Assembly (NCBI RefSeq): GCF_024508665.1
Contig: NZ_JANINP010000007.1
Span: forward strand, 868,001 to 932,000
From: Sphingomonas sp.
GTDB lineage: Bacteria; Pseudomonadota; Alphaproteobacteria; Sphingomonadales; Sphingomonadaceae
Length of the DNA: 64,000 nt
Direction: 5' to 3'
Position numbers and translations under genes: made by a program. Positions 35,195 to 43,173 of this stretch are shown one piece after another. Within the stretch, counting starts at the first letter, position 1. The number at the start of each line of letters is the position of its first letter. The notes beneath the pieces are model-generated. The model was not told the DNA's origin and made no database searches. It saw nothing but the letters and a program-made list of their open reading frames with translations.

Positions 35195-36058
35195 GTGCAG
35201 GGGATTTTCATCCGAGCGTCCGAATTTCCGCGTCAATTCGGTCATTTAAGCCAGACGGGTAGGGCGGTATTCGTTACCCATCACGGCCGCGAAACGCACG
35301 CGCTTCTTCCCATCGCCGAATACAACGAGTTCGTCGCCACGACCAAGAGTGACGAACAGCATGCGGCGGTCTCCGATCAGGATCTTGCCGACTGGCTGCC
35401 GTTGATGCTGGTCGTCGCCGACGACTCGGGCACGATCGTGATGGCCAACCGCACCGCGCATGCGATGGCGCGCAAGGCGGACAAGTCGTTGCCGGGATGC
35501 GGCTTGTTCGAGGCATTGCCCGCGCTCCGCGAAACGATGTTCCAGAGCTATTTCAACCGCACCGCGCGGACCGGCGAGCCATGCTTGTTCGAACTGCCCG
35601 CCTTGTTCGGCGCGGATACCTGGCATCGGGTCGAGACGTTTCGCGTCGGTCAGGGGACCGCGCTCCTGGCGCGCGACGTGACCGAAGAGACGAAAGCGTT
35701 TCGTCTGGCCGACAGCAAGAAAACGCTGATCGAGGCGATGCTGGCGCATGGCGGGATCGGCCATATCTGGATCAACGTTCGCGGCCGCATCGCGGAGATC
35801 AATCCGGCGATGAGCGAATTGCTCCAACTCCCGCGCGAGCGGCTCAACAACATTCCCGTCGCCGACCTCGTCCCAATCAGCCGGCGGGTCACGCTCAGGG
35901 AGACGATCGAGGACGTGCTGTCGCACGGCACCACGCGACGCTTCGAAGCCGAATTCCTGCGCAACGACGGGACCACGGTCGATACGGTGGGCGCAATCAA
36001 GGATTTGCGCGGCATTTACGGTTCCGAAGGCGCTGTCATGGTGGTGACCCGCAAATAA
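35195..36058 (+). CDS. Phd/YefM-like N-terminus fused to two PAS-like domains
   Basis: A 287-residue protein. Residues 1-46 (IRASEFPRQFGHLSQTGRAV, then FVTHHGRETHALLPIAEYN) closely follow the Phd/YefM antitoxin dimerisation and DNA-binding domain. Residues about 68-165 (LMLVVADDSGTIVMANRTAHAM...ARDVTEE) and 185-285 (GHIWINVRGRIAEINPAMSELL...) read as two PAS domains. No kinase or output domain follows, so the Phd-like part may itself be the DNA-binding output. The GTG start has AAGGGGAGG four bases upstream; the longer frame from 35162 is rejected. No toxin gene is adjacent. Confidence 0.78.
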   Translation: MQGIFIRASEFPRQFGHLSQTGRAVFVTHHGRETHALLPIAEYNEFVATTKSDEQHAAVSDQDLADWLPLMLVVADDSGTIVMANRTAHAMARKADKSLPGCGLFEALPALRETMFQSYFNRTARTGEPCLFELPALFGADTWHRVETFRVGQGTALLARDVTEETKAFRLADSKKTLIEAMLAHGGIGHIWINVRGRIAEINPAMSELLQLPRERLNNIPVADLVPISRRVTLRETIEDVLSHGTTRRFEAEFLRNDGTTVDTVGAIKDLRGIYGSEGAVMVVTRK

Positions 36059-36267
36059 TAATCCGCCGGCAAGGCGAAAGCTCGCCTCATGCCAACCTAT
36101 GCTAGCCATGCGATTGCTGATCCAGGCCAATGCGGCGGCATCGCTTCCGGCCCATCGCTCAACGGTCGCGGCCGGGCCTCCCCCTCGTTCGGCCGCGGCA
36201 TCCCACCGGACCGGCCACGCTCGCTCACTCGACGACGCCCTAATCGCGACCGTCGGAGCTGTCGGCC

Positions 36268-36507
36268 CTAGTCGGCCATTATTCGCACGGCATCCGCGAA
36301 ACTCAGCGAATGGACCAGCTTTCCCGCTTCGTCTTCGATCTCGATCCGTTGCCGCAGGTTGATTTCCCCCTCCAGCGCTTCCTGCGAGACCACGGCACGC
36401 GCTTCCTTCAATGCCATGCGTTCGAGCTGCGCCGGATCGTCCACGTCGACGCCCTGGGGGTCGAGCAGGCGTTCGCCGCCGTCGCGTAGGTGGAAATAGT
36501 ACCTCAC
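36268..36507 (-). CDS. DUF6894 family small protein, copy 2
   Basis: A 79-residue protein (MRYYFHLRDGGERLLDPQGVD...) with the family pattern RYYFHLRDG, a DPQG turn and C-terminal KLVHSLSFADAV. The GTG at 36507 is taken as start because GGAAGG lies six bases upstream and it gives family length; 36510 or a longer frame to 36702 is less likely. It is divergent from the Crp/Fnr gene at 36634, while copy 1 at 21718 is in an operon with one. Confidence 0.83.
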   Translation of the reverse strand: MRYYFHLRDGGERLLDPQGVDVDDPAQLERMALKEARAVVSQEALEGEINLRQRIEIEDEAGKLVHSLSFADAVRIMAD

Positions 36508-36633
36508 CACGTACCTTCCCGAATGGCGCCCCGACATTTCCCGGCGCATGCTGATCAACGGCTGATCTATGATAGCCGAAAACTGTCTAACCCAAAGCGT
36601 GGCCCCGGCAACTAGCGTCATTAGGCCGAATGC

Positions 36634-37377
36634 ATGACGATGACCGAACGAGCTTCCGATATGTCTCCGCTCGAAACGTGCGTGCGGCGCCTTCGGTTGC
36701 ATTCTCCGTTGTCCGATGCCGACGCTCGGTTATTCAAGGCCTTACCGTTCAAATTGTCGAAACTGTCGCCCAATTCGCAGCCCGTGCGCGAAGGAGACCC
36801 GACGACCAGCTGCATGATCCTGGTGTCGGGCTACATGCACCGCTTTCGCCTGACCGAAAGCGGTGATCGCCAGATCATGGCGATTTATGTGCCCGGCGAC
36901 CCGATCGATTTCGACCGCCTCTATCTCCCCGTCGCCGATGACAGCCTGCAGACCATCCGCGAGACCGTCGTCGCGCGCGTCTATCAGTCGGATCTTCGCG
37001 AATTGATGGCCCGCCGACCGGCGATCGCCGAGGCGGTGATCCGCTTGCTGTTGGTCGATTCGTCGATTTTCCGCGAGTGGACGCTCAATGTCGGACGCCG
37101 CGACGCCCGCGCGCGCATCGCCCATCTGTTTGCGGAGATAGCCGTGCGCCTGGACGCACAGGGGTGTGATCTCGCGCGCGTGCCGTTGCCGCTGACACAG
37201 GACCATATCGCCGACGCCACCGGCCTGACGCCGGTTCACGTCAACCGGACGCTGAAGACGTTGCGGGCGGAGGGATGTATCGAGCGGCTCGCCGGCGGGC
37301 TGGTCGTGATTCCCGATTTGGATGCGCTGAAGGCGGTGGGCGGTTTCGACGGGCGGTATTTGCATCTCGTCGAATGA
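36634..37377 (+). CDS. Crp/Fnr family transcriptional regulator, copy 2
   Basis: A 247-residue regulator with an N-terminal effector barrel (REGDPTTSCMILVSGYMHRF, YVPGDPIDFDRLYLP). Its C-terminal winged helix reads LTQDHIADATGLTPVHVNRTLKTLRAEG. It lacks the cysteine set of oxygen-sensing Fnr. The HTH matches copy 1 (21002) closely, and both lie next to a DUF6894 gene. No strong ribosome site is seen before ATG 36634; ATG 36640 is an alternative. Confidence 0.92.
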   Translation: MTMTERASDMSPLETCVRRLRLHSPLSDADARLFKALPFKLSKLSPNSQPVREGDPTTSCMILVSGYMHRFRLTESGDRQIMAIYVPGDPIDFDRLYLPVADDSLQTIRETVVARVYQSDLRELMARRPAIAEAVIRLLLVDSSIFREWTLNVGRRDARARIAHLFAEIAVRLDAQGCDLARVPLPLTQDHIADATGLTPVHVNRTLKTLRAEGCIERLAGGLVVIPDLDALKAVGGFDGRYLHLVE

Positions 37378-37504
37378 CCAACACGGGCGAGCCCTCGGCC
37401 GCCCATATCGCACCGGCAATACGGCAGCGGCCACCTTCACCGACGTGTCGACCGGATGGCTCGCTGCCGGGCTCCAGGCTTATCGCTGGATAACAGGAAA
37501 TCGG

Positions 37505-37756
37505 CTAGCAGCTGCCGCGATGGTTGGCGCTGACGGCGAAGCCCCGGAACCCCAGCGGCCCGCCGACCGAAACGGTTTCGGTGCCCGGAATGCATTTGGT
37601 CGTGATGCAGGTGTGGATGCGTTTCGCCCGCTTCTTCGCGGCGGCGTTCGCGTCGGCGCAGGCGGCCTGCGGCGACTTCCCGTTAGCCCAGTGATAGGTG
37701 CCGGCAAATGCCGGTGTCGCGACGCAGAGTAAAGCGATCCCAAATACGATACGCAT
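37505..37756 (-). CDS. Small secreted cysteine-containing protein
   Basis: An 83-residue protein with a signal peptide (MRIVFGIALLCVATPAFAG, cleavage after Ala18). The mature part is basic, with four cysteines (CADANAAAKKRAKRIHTC, TKCIPG and a C-terminal Cys) that could make two disulfides. AAGGAGGGGCCT directly precedes the ATG. No family was recognised. It sits at the left edge of the lower-GC island that begins near 37.8 kb. Confidence 0.7.
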   Translation of the reverse strand: MRIVFGIALLCVATPAFAGTYHWANGKSPQAACADANAAAKKRAKRIHTCITTKCIPGTETVSVGGPLGFRGFAVSANHRGSC

Positions 37757-37961
37757 AGGCCCCTCCTTATGGAGGTGGTAAGTTGCCATCGCCCGCAGAG
37801 GTCGTCGATCGGAACTGCTACCGGAATGGGGGTAATGGGTTGGAATCAGAAAAGGCTAGGCGCGCATTTCCCACAGCGAGCTTTTCGTGCCCGTTTAACT
37901 GGCGCGAACCTCTTTTCCATTACGTATCGCGCGGTTATCTAGGAGCGGACAGGAGGATTTT

Positions 37962-38861
37962 TTGGCAAGGCAATCATCTACTCCGCTTCCCGCTGGCCCG
38001 GCATTGTTGCTGACCTCTCGCGACGATGCTCGGAACAAGCTGCTTTCCAGAATTGAGCTAGGAATTGAGTTACGTAATCGCGACATAGGATCTCAGCCGG
38101 CGTTGGACGCAGCCAACAACGACTATAAGCGCTGGTCTGAATACAATGAAGAGCTTCTCCGTCGAATGTTTTCTTCTGCCGAGTACGCTACGTCCTATAG
38201 CTCCGTTTATGGTGGTTCTATGGTCGTGGTGTGGGGTGGGCGTCAATTTCACGAGGACGTTCAAGAGTTTCGCGAGAGTGTGGACGCCAAGATCAATAAC
38301 ATCCGCTCTTTGGCAGAGCGACTGGATCTGATTGCGGAAGCGCCGTCGGCTGTGGACGCTGACGCAGTGCCGCAAACTCGGCGCGTGGTGCACAGCGGCG
38401 GCAAGAAGGTCTTCGTGGTCCACGGCCGGGACGAGGAAGCAAAGCAAGTTGTCGCTCGGTTTCTAGAGCGGTGCGATTTGGAACCTGTCATCCTTCATGA
38501 GCAGGCGGATCAGGGCCGAACAATTATCGAGAAGTTTGAAGATGAAAGTGACGTTGGTTTTGCGGTCATCCTGTTGACGCCGGATGACGTTGGCGGGCTC
38601 GCGGCTGCTGACGGACAGCCCGTTGGGGGCAGCCTCCAGTTCCGGGCGCGGCAGAACGTCGTTTTGGAGCTTGGGTACTTCATTGGTCGTCTGGGCCGGT
38701 CCCGTGTGTGTGCGCTAAAGCGCGGCGACTTAGATTTGCCGTCTGACATCAGTGGAGTGATTTACACTCCCTACACTGCGGATGAGGCCTGGAAAATGAA
38801 GCTTGCGCGCGAACTGAAAGCTGCGGGCTATAATGTCGATTTGAATAGCGCCCTCGGTTAG
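37962..38861 (+). CDS. TIR-like nucleotide-binding domain protein (PF10137 type)
   Basis: A 299-residue protein. The C-terminal half (about 148-297) is a TIR-like domain: KKVFVVHGRDEEAKQVVARF, then the loop HEQADQGRTIIEKFE, LLTPDD, and RQNVVLELGYFIGRLG with the presumed catalytic Glu236. In related effectors such domains cleave NAD when triggered by infection signals. The N-terminal half is helical and not recognised. The start is TTG with AGGAGG five bases ahead. GC content is below that of neighbours. A short membrane-protein gene follows. A defence role is inferred from domain and context. Confidence 0.86.
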   Translation: MARQSSTPLPAGPALLLTSRDDARNKLLSRIELGIELRNRDIGSQPALDAANNDYKRWSEYNEELLRRMFSSAEYATSYSSVYGGSMVVVWGGRQFHEDVQEFRESVDAKINNIRSLAERLDLIAEAPSAVDADAVPQTRRVVHSGGKKVFVVHGRDEEAKQVVARFLERCDLEPVILHEQADQGRTIIEKFEDESDVGFAVILLTPDDVGGLAAADGQPVGGSLQFRARQNVVLELGYFIGRLGRSRVCALKRGDLDLPSDISGVIYTPYTADEAWKMKLARELKAAGYNVDLNSALG

Positions 38862-38987
38862 GGTCTTTCAGGAGCTTAATAGGTATGAAGCACTGGCTTG
38901 TGCCTCAGCCGAGCCAGCGAAGCGGGATGGATCGATACCGACTCAGATAGTAAGATCCTCAGCGAAATAGCCGGGGGGAGGGCGCGC

Positions 38988-39518
38988 GTGAAAATCGCTG
39001 GCTGGATCTTGTTGGTTGTCGGTCTGCTATGCACAGCGGCGTCGTTCTTGATGCCTACGGCGGTTGACAGTTCATCCGGTATTTCGATGTTCGGCGGCAC
39101 GCTGAACCTTGGCCTGCTTCAAAACCAAATGATGGTTCTGCACGTCGGGCTAACCGGGTTCCTCGCTGGCGCGGTCTTGATGGGGGCAGGCGAGATCGCA
39201 GAGCGGCTGGGGCACTGGACAGACAGGGGGCCTGTAGCAGAAGCGCCGCCGCCTGCTGCGTCCGTCGAGGCTAAGGAGGCCACGCCAGGTGAGATCGCGA
39301 TATCCGAGCAATGGGAGGCCGCGGATGGCCTAGCGATCAAGCTCATCTTGGGCCTGATCGCAGTGGGTCTTATGGTGTTGCTGTTCATTTGGTTCAGCAA
39401 CCACCCTCAGCCAACGGCAGCTAGCGCAGCCTCCGACGCGGTCGCTGACAATTTGGCGGCGGAAGCCGATCGGCTTAGTAATGAGGCGAGCGCGATGGCT
39501 AATAAAACACGACCTTGA
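38988..39518 (+). CDS. Small membrane protein in TIR island
   Basis: A 176-residue protein with an N-terminal hydrophobic helix (about residues 4-22) and a second near 46-68. A charged cytoplasmic or periplasmic linker follows, then a third helix near 112-133 and a C-terminal Ala/Asp-rich tail. GTG 38988 is chosen because GGGGGGAGGG precedes it and the first helix starts at once; an open frame from 38898 has no ribosome site. No family was recognised. It follows the TIR-like gene by 126 bases on the same strand and could be a membrane partner. Confidence 0.7.
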   Translation: MKIAGWILLVVGLLCTAASFLMPTAVDSSSGISMFGGTLNLGLLQNQMMVLHVGLTGFLAGAVLMGAGEIAERLGHWTDRGPVAEAPPPAASVEAKEATPGEIAISEQWEAADGLAIKLILGLIAVGLMVLLFIWFSNHPQPTAASAASDAVADNLAAEADRLSNEASAMANKTRP

Positions 39519-39619
39519 GTCAGCCCTATTCGATTTTGTGCCCCAGCGCAGAATCTATTTCGTCAGCAATCCGGTCGACCCCTCCCCTCAGGCTCTAGTA
39601 CTATAAATGAGGCAGCGAG

Positions 39620-40762
39620 ATGATTCAGGGACCCATTGATGCGGTTGACCGCGGGGCGCTTGAGCGTTTGATTGCTAATGGCGTCGTTGAAAGCCGGACG
39701 CTCGAGTATAAACGTGATCTGCCGAATCCTAAGGACAAGGACAGCAAGCGGGAGTTTCTGGCTGATGTTACCTCCTTCGCCAACGCACAGGGCGGGGACA
39801 TCCTTTATGGAATTGATGCGCCCAAAGCAGTCCCGTTAGGTATTCCTGGTCTATCGGTTGAAGACCCCGACGCGGAGCTTCGACGGTGGGAGGACATTTT
39901 GCAGGACGGTGTCGAGCCGCGCTTGCCGGGCCTCCGACTGCGATGGATACCGCTCGAGAACGATCACGGAGTCATGCTGATCCGCGTGCCGCCTAGTCCG
40001 ATCGGTCCACATCGTATTACGTTCAGCAATTGGAGCCGATTCTATGGGCGGCGTTCTAATGCGAAATACGAGATGGATGCGCAGGAGTTGCGTGAGGCTT
40101 TCACGGCAAGCGAGGGGCTGCCGACACGGCTTCGCGCTTTACATTTCGATGCTGTCGAGGCCGCGCAACGCGGGGAGCTTCCAATCGCCATAGGCAGCGA
40201 TCCGCGCGCGATCGTATCGGTCATTCCGATGTCCGTTTTTCGCGACGCCCGCGATCTTGAAATCACGCAAGAAAACGCGCTCGCCCCGGTCAAGCCCTCG
40301 GGATATATGGACGCCGTCGATATGATCGAAGGTGTTATGCTGCACACCAACCGGGGCGAGGACGGTGGCGTCCGCTCGTACGCGATCACATATCGAGCTG
40401 GTCGCACCGACACGGTGTGGACTGTCGGACGGGTCGTCAACGAACTCAGTAAACAGGAGCTGAGGCTGGTCTGGCCGAAGCGATATGAAGACGGTTTGTT
40501 AGATTGTGCTATTTCAACCGCGGCCAAGCTTCAGCCCTTCGGCATTGAAGGGCCCTGGATCGTATTCGTCACCCTAACTGGTATTCGGAACTATTGTCTG
40601 TGCGTTAGTGAGGAGTGGCGTTCTGAACTTGCGTGGCGCGATGAAGTCTCGTTGCCGCCGCTACGAGTGGAGACGATGAACCGTGCCGCGCTGCTGCCAC
40701 TGTTGAAGACTTTTTGGCTCGCCTTCGGAGTGCGCCGCCCACCCAATCCCTTTGGCGAGTAG
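39620..40762 (+). CDS. AlbA_2 (Schlafen-type) domain protein
   Basis: A 380-residue protein. The N-terminal domain (about 18-150) has the AlbA_2/Schlafen signature: ESRTLEYKRDLPNPKDKDSK followed by EFLADVTSFANAQGGDILYGID, and later RFYGRRSNAKYEMDAQEL. AlbA_2 domains bind nucleic acids and occur in defence and stress proteins. The rest (about 165-380) is unrecognised. Codon usage differs from the GC-rich backbone. The adjacent downstream gene encodes an ATPase with a DUF4435-like domain on the same strand, about 270 bases away. Confidence 0.85.
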   Translation: MIQGPIDAVDRGALERLIANGVVESRTLEYKRDLPNPKDKDSKREFLADVTSFANAQGGDILYGIDAPKAVPLGIPGLSVEDPDAELRRWEDILQDGVEPRLPGLRLRWIPLENDHGVMLIRVPPSPIGPHRITFSNWSRFYGRRSNAKYEMDAQELREAFTASEGLPTRLRALHFDAVEAAQRGELPIAIGSDPRAIVSVIPMSVFRDARDLEITQENALAPVKPSGYMDAVDMIEGVMLHTNRGEDGGVRSYAITYRAGRTDTVWTVGRVVNELSKQELRLVWPKRYEDGLLDCAISTAAKLQPFGIEGPWIVFVTLTGIRNYCLCVSEEWRSELAWRDEVSLPPLRVETMNRAALLPLLKTFWLAFGVRRPPNPFGE

Positions 40763-41035
40763 AGACTGCGACGGTGACAATCGCGTAGTTCGCCGAAGTT
40801 CCTGTTTCGGCGCATCGGCACTGGCTGGGCTGTTTTGCCGCTGCCCGCCTCTCCACGAGGCGTAGCGGCTTTAGGCGTTCCCGGACCACCACGGCGAAAT
40901 GCTCATGAGGATCGAGGCCGTCCCCGCCGAAGCATGCTATTTTGTGCCAGTCTAAACTGGCACGCATCTTCCCCATTGTGGCGTCGAGGTTGCACCTTCG
41001 CCTCAGCCACGCCAAGCTGCATTATCCTTTACGTC

Positions 41036-42844
41036 ATGTATCAACCGAAAAGGTGGCGGCGGGTGGCAGAATTATGTAGGTTTGGGGTCGATATTACGCC
41101 GAATCCTGCGGGGTATAAGTCTATCAAAACGCTCCAATGGAGAGACATTCCAGGGTTTTCGATACTAACCGGCCGAAATGGTTCGGGAAAAACCCAGCTA
41201 CTCGAGATCTTGGCTTATTATTTAACAGGTACACGACCCAACCAGGGCGGGTTTGGAGTTAACGTATCGATAGACGGCTTAGCTTTAGATGCCGATGAAG
41301 TAGGATTCGTCCCAAGTACAGGACGCTTCAGCGGTGGCGGATCATCAATAGAGCACATGCAGAATACGAGACGGAGTTTCTACCAACAAGTTCGGCAGAT
41401 GCACAGTTATCAGCACGATCCGGCCCAGATGGCTAGAGCACGGCGCGCTGAGAAATTGCTGCGAGGGAAGGATTGGGAAGTTGTCACTAATAACGGGCAA
41501 CGAGGTCTTTCGGAAAATGAATTTGACGATCTTTTGGTGGATGTGGATGTTTCTGCAAGTCTCGCGACTATTTTCATCGCATATAGGGTAAAGAGGGCCG
41601 AGGCAATTGAGCGCGGAACGCCTGGCATTGGCAAAGACGGGAAATCAATCGGGCCGGCACCTTGGGATATTGTCAATGAATCATTACGGGTTGCCGGATT
41701 TCCTTATATCGTTTCGGATCCAACGAAAGTATCTTTTACAGAATACTACGAACTTTCCCTTGTTGATACGGCGTCGGCATTGGAAATACGCCCGAGCGAT
41801 CTCTCGTCTGGTGAGCAAGTGCTTTTGCAGCTCACGTTGTGGTTATTCAGCTCCGCAAAGGATGGCGTCTTCCCGAAGCTCTTACTCCTAGATGAGCCCG
41901 ATGCCCATTTGCACCCGTCGATGACGGTGCAGTTTCTTGATGTGATATCGGAGGTGCTCGTCAGGAACCATGGAGTTCGCGTGATAATGACGACGCATTC
42001 CCCTTCGACAGTGGCGCTTGCCCCAGAAGGAGCCGTGTTTCAGATGGAGCGCGGCGGTCCAGTTGTTTCGCCGGTTACGGATCGAGCAGCTGCAATTAAC
42101 TCGCTGACTGCCGGTCTTGTCACGGTAAGTGCAGCGACGCGCTTCTGCTTTGTCGAGGACGACGGCGATGTCGCGTTCTACAACGCGGTGCTCGATATCC
42201 TGTCAGATGCGGGGCCGAGCAAAGATCCGTGCGCCATAGGCAGCTCGCCATCGCTTGTTTTCATTGCTGCCTCCGTAGGGCGAGGAGTTGAAAAGATCTC
42301 TGGCGGTAAGACGATCGTCGAGAAATGGGTTGATAAGCTCGATGCCCCACCATTGAGTACAACGTTCGTAGGTGTGATGGATCGAGATCTAAGCAATCAA
42401 CCGACCAACCGCGTCAGGGTGATTGGACGATACAGCTTTGAAAACTATCTGCTTGACCCGATCAACGTCTTTGGGCTTTTGCTCGAGAACGGCACCGCGC
42501 CTGCAATAGCCAGTGTCTCGGTAACCTCGGGTGATGAGCACCTCTTGCGGTTATTACCTACGATCGCATTGCAGGCAATCTCAGACGCTATTACAGAGAA
42601 GGTTCAGGCGTTGAGCACTTCCCTAATTGTAGAGCCACGTATAAAAGTTGAATACACTAGGGGAAGTGTTGTCGAAGTTCCGGCGTGGGTCGTTAATCAT
42701 CGGGGGCATGATCTCTTATCGATGTACCAGCGAGCCTGGGGAGGTCATCAACTGATCAATCCGCCCAGATTGGTTCGGTCGCTAAGGCGTGTCCGACTGA
42801 TACCGCGGGAATTGGCAGCGCTGTATTCAGACCTCCAATCTTAG
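41036..42844 (+). CDS. AAA (ABC-like) ATPase with C-terminal DUF4435/TOPRIM-like domain
   Basis: A 602-residue protein. Walker A is GRNGSGKT (46-53), the ABC-type signature LSSGEQ is at 256-261, Walker B LLLLDEPDAH at 282-291 and the H-loop TTHSP follows. From about 370 comes a DUF4435-like region with FVEDDGD (372-378), GVMDRD (446-451) and SFENYLLD (467-474), the acidic residues expected of a TOPRIM-like nuclease fold. The layout recalls OLD-family and related anti-phage ATPase-nucleases. ATG 41036 is used; a longer frame to 40835 has foreign-looking, unsupported sequence. No ribosome site is obvious. Confidence 0.84.
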   Translation: MYQPKRWRRVAELCRFGVDITPNPAGYKSIKTLQWRDIPGFSILTGRNGSGKTQLLEILAYYLTGTRPNQGGFGVNVSIDGLALDADEVGFVPSTGRFSGGGSSIEHMQNTRRSFYQQVRQMHSYQHDPAQMARARRAEKLLRGKDWEVVTNNGQRGLSENEFDDLLVDVDVSASLATIFIAYRVKRAEAIERGTPGIGKDGKSIGPAPWDIVNESLRVAGFPYIVSDPTKVSFTEYYELSLVDTASALEIRPSDLSSGEQVLLQLTLWLFSSAKDGVFPKLLLLDEPDAHLHPSMTVQFLDVISEVLVRNHGVRVIMTTHSPSTVALAPEGAVFQMERGGPVVSPVTDRAAAINSLTAGLVTVSAATRFCFVEDDGDVAFYNAVLDILSDAGPSKDPCAIGSSPSLVFIAASVGRGVEKISGGKTIVEKWVDKLDAPPLSTTFVGVMDRDLSNQPTNRVRVIGRYSFENYLLDPINVFGLLLENGTAPAIASVSVTSGDEHLLRLLPTIALQAISDAITEKVQALSTSLIVEPRIKVEYTRGSVVEVPAWVVNHRGHDLLSMYQRAWGGHQLINPPRLVRSLRRVRLIPRELAALYSDLQS

Positions 42845-43099
42845 CATAAGGTGCCGCCACTCTCCGAGCGATGCGCGCGAAACGTCTGCTTCCGACGCTG
42901 CAGGACCAACCGGTAATTCGGCAATCGGCGCAGAGCCGGCCATTAAACAAAGCTCCCAGCCTCGATTGCGCTCTCCCATCTCAAATTTTTCTGCGGCCTC
43001 CTAAGCAGCTGCAATTGCCCCGGCAAAACCAATCGGGAGTTACGCTACCTGTCGGCACTTTCGCCAACAGAGCCGCTGACATGCGGCTAGCCATTTATT

Positions 43100-43118
43100 G
43101 ATAATGACATTGACTCGC
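43100..43118 (+). promoter_or_regulatory. Possible Fur-like box upstream of the TonB receptor
   Basis: GATAATGACATTGACTCGC matches the classical 19-base Fur box at about 13 positions, the left half (GATAATGA) exactly. It lies about 55 bases before the receptor start. The 42845-43173 gap is otherwise without a supported gene. Iron regulation fits the operon content, but the right half of the box is weak. Confidence 0.45.
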
Positions 43119-43173
43119 AATAGCGACAATCATACGAGCCGCGCTTCCCGATCGCATCATGGAAGGCTCGTCG

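Noticed and set aside
37780..43150. Integrated prophage or integrative element
   Set aside because: No integrase, phage structural gene, tRNA junction or flanking direct repeat was found at the edges, so only an accessory island is claimed.
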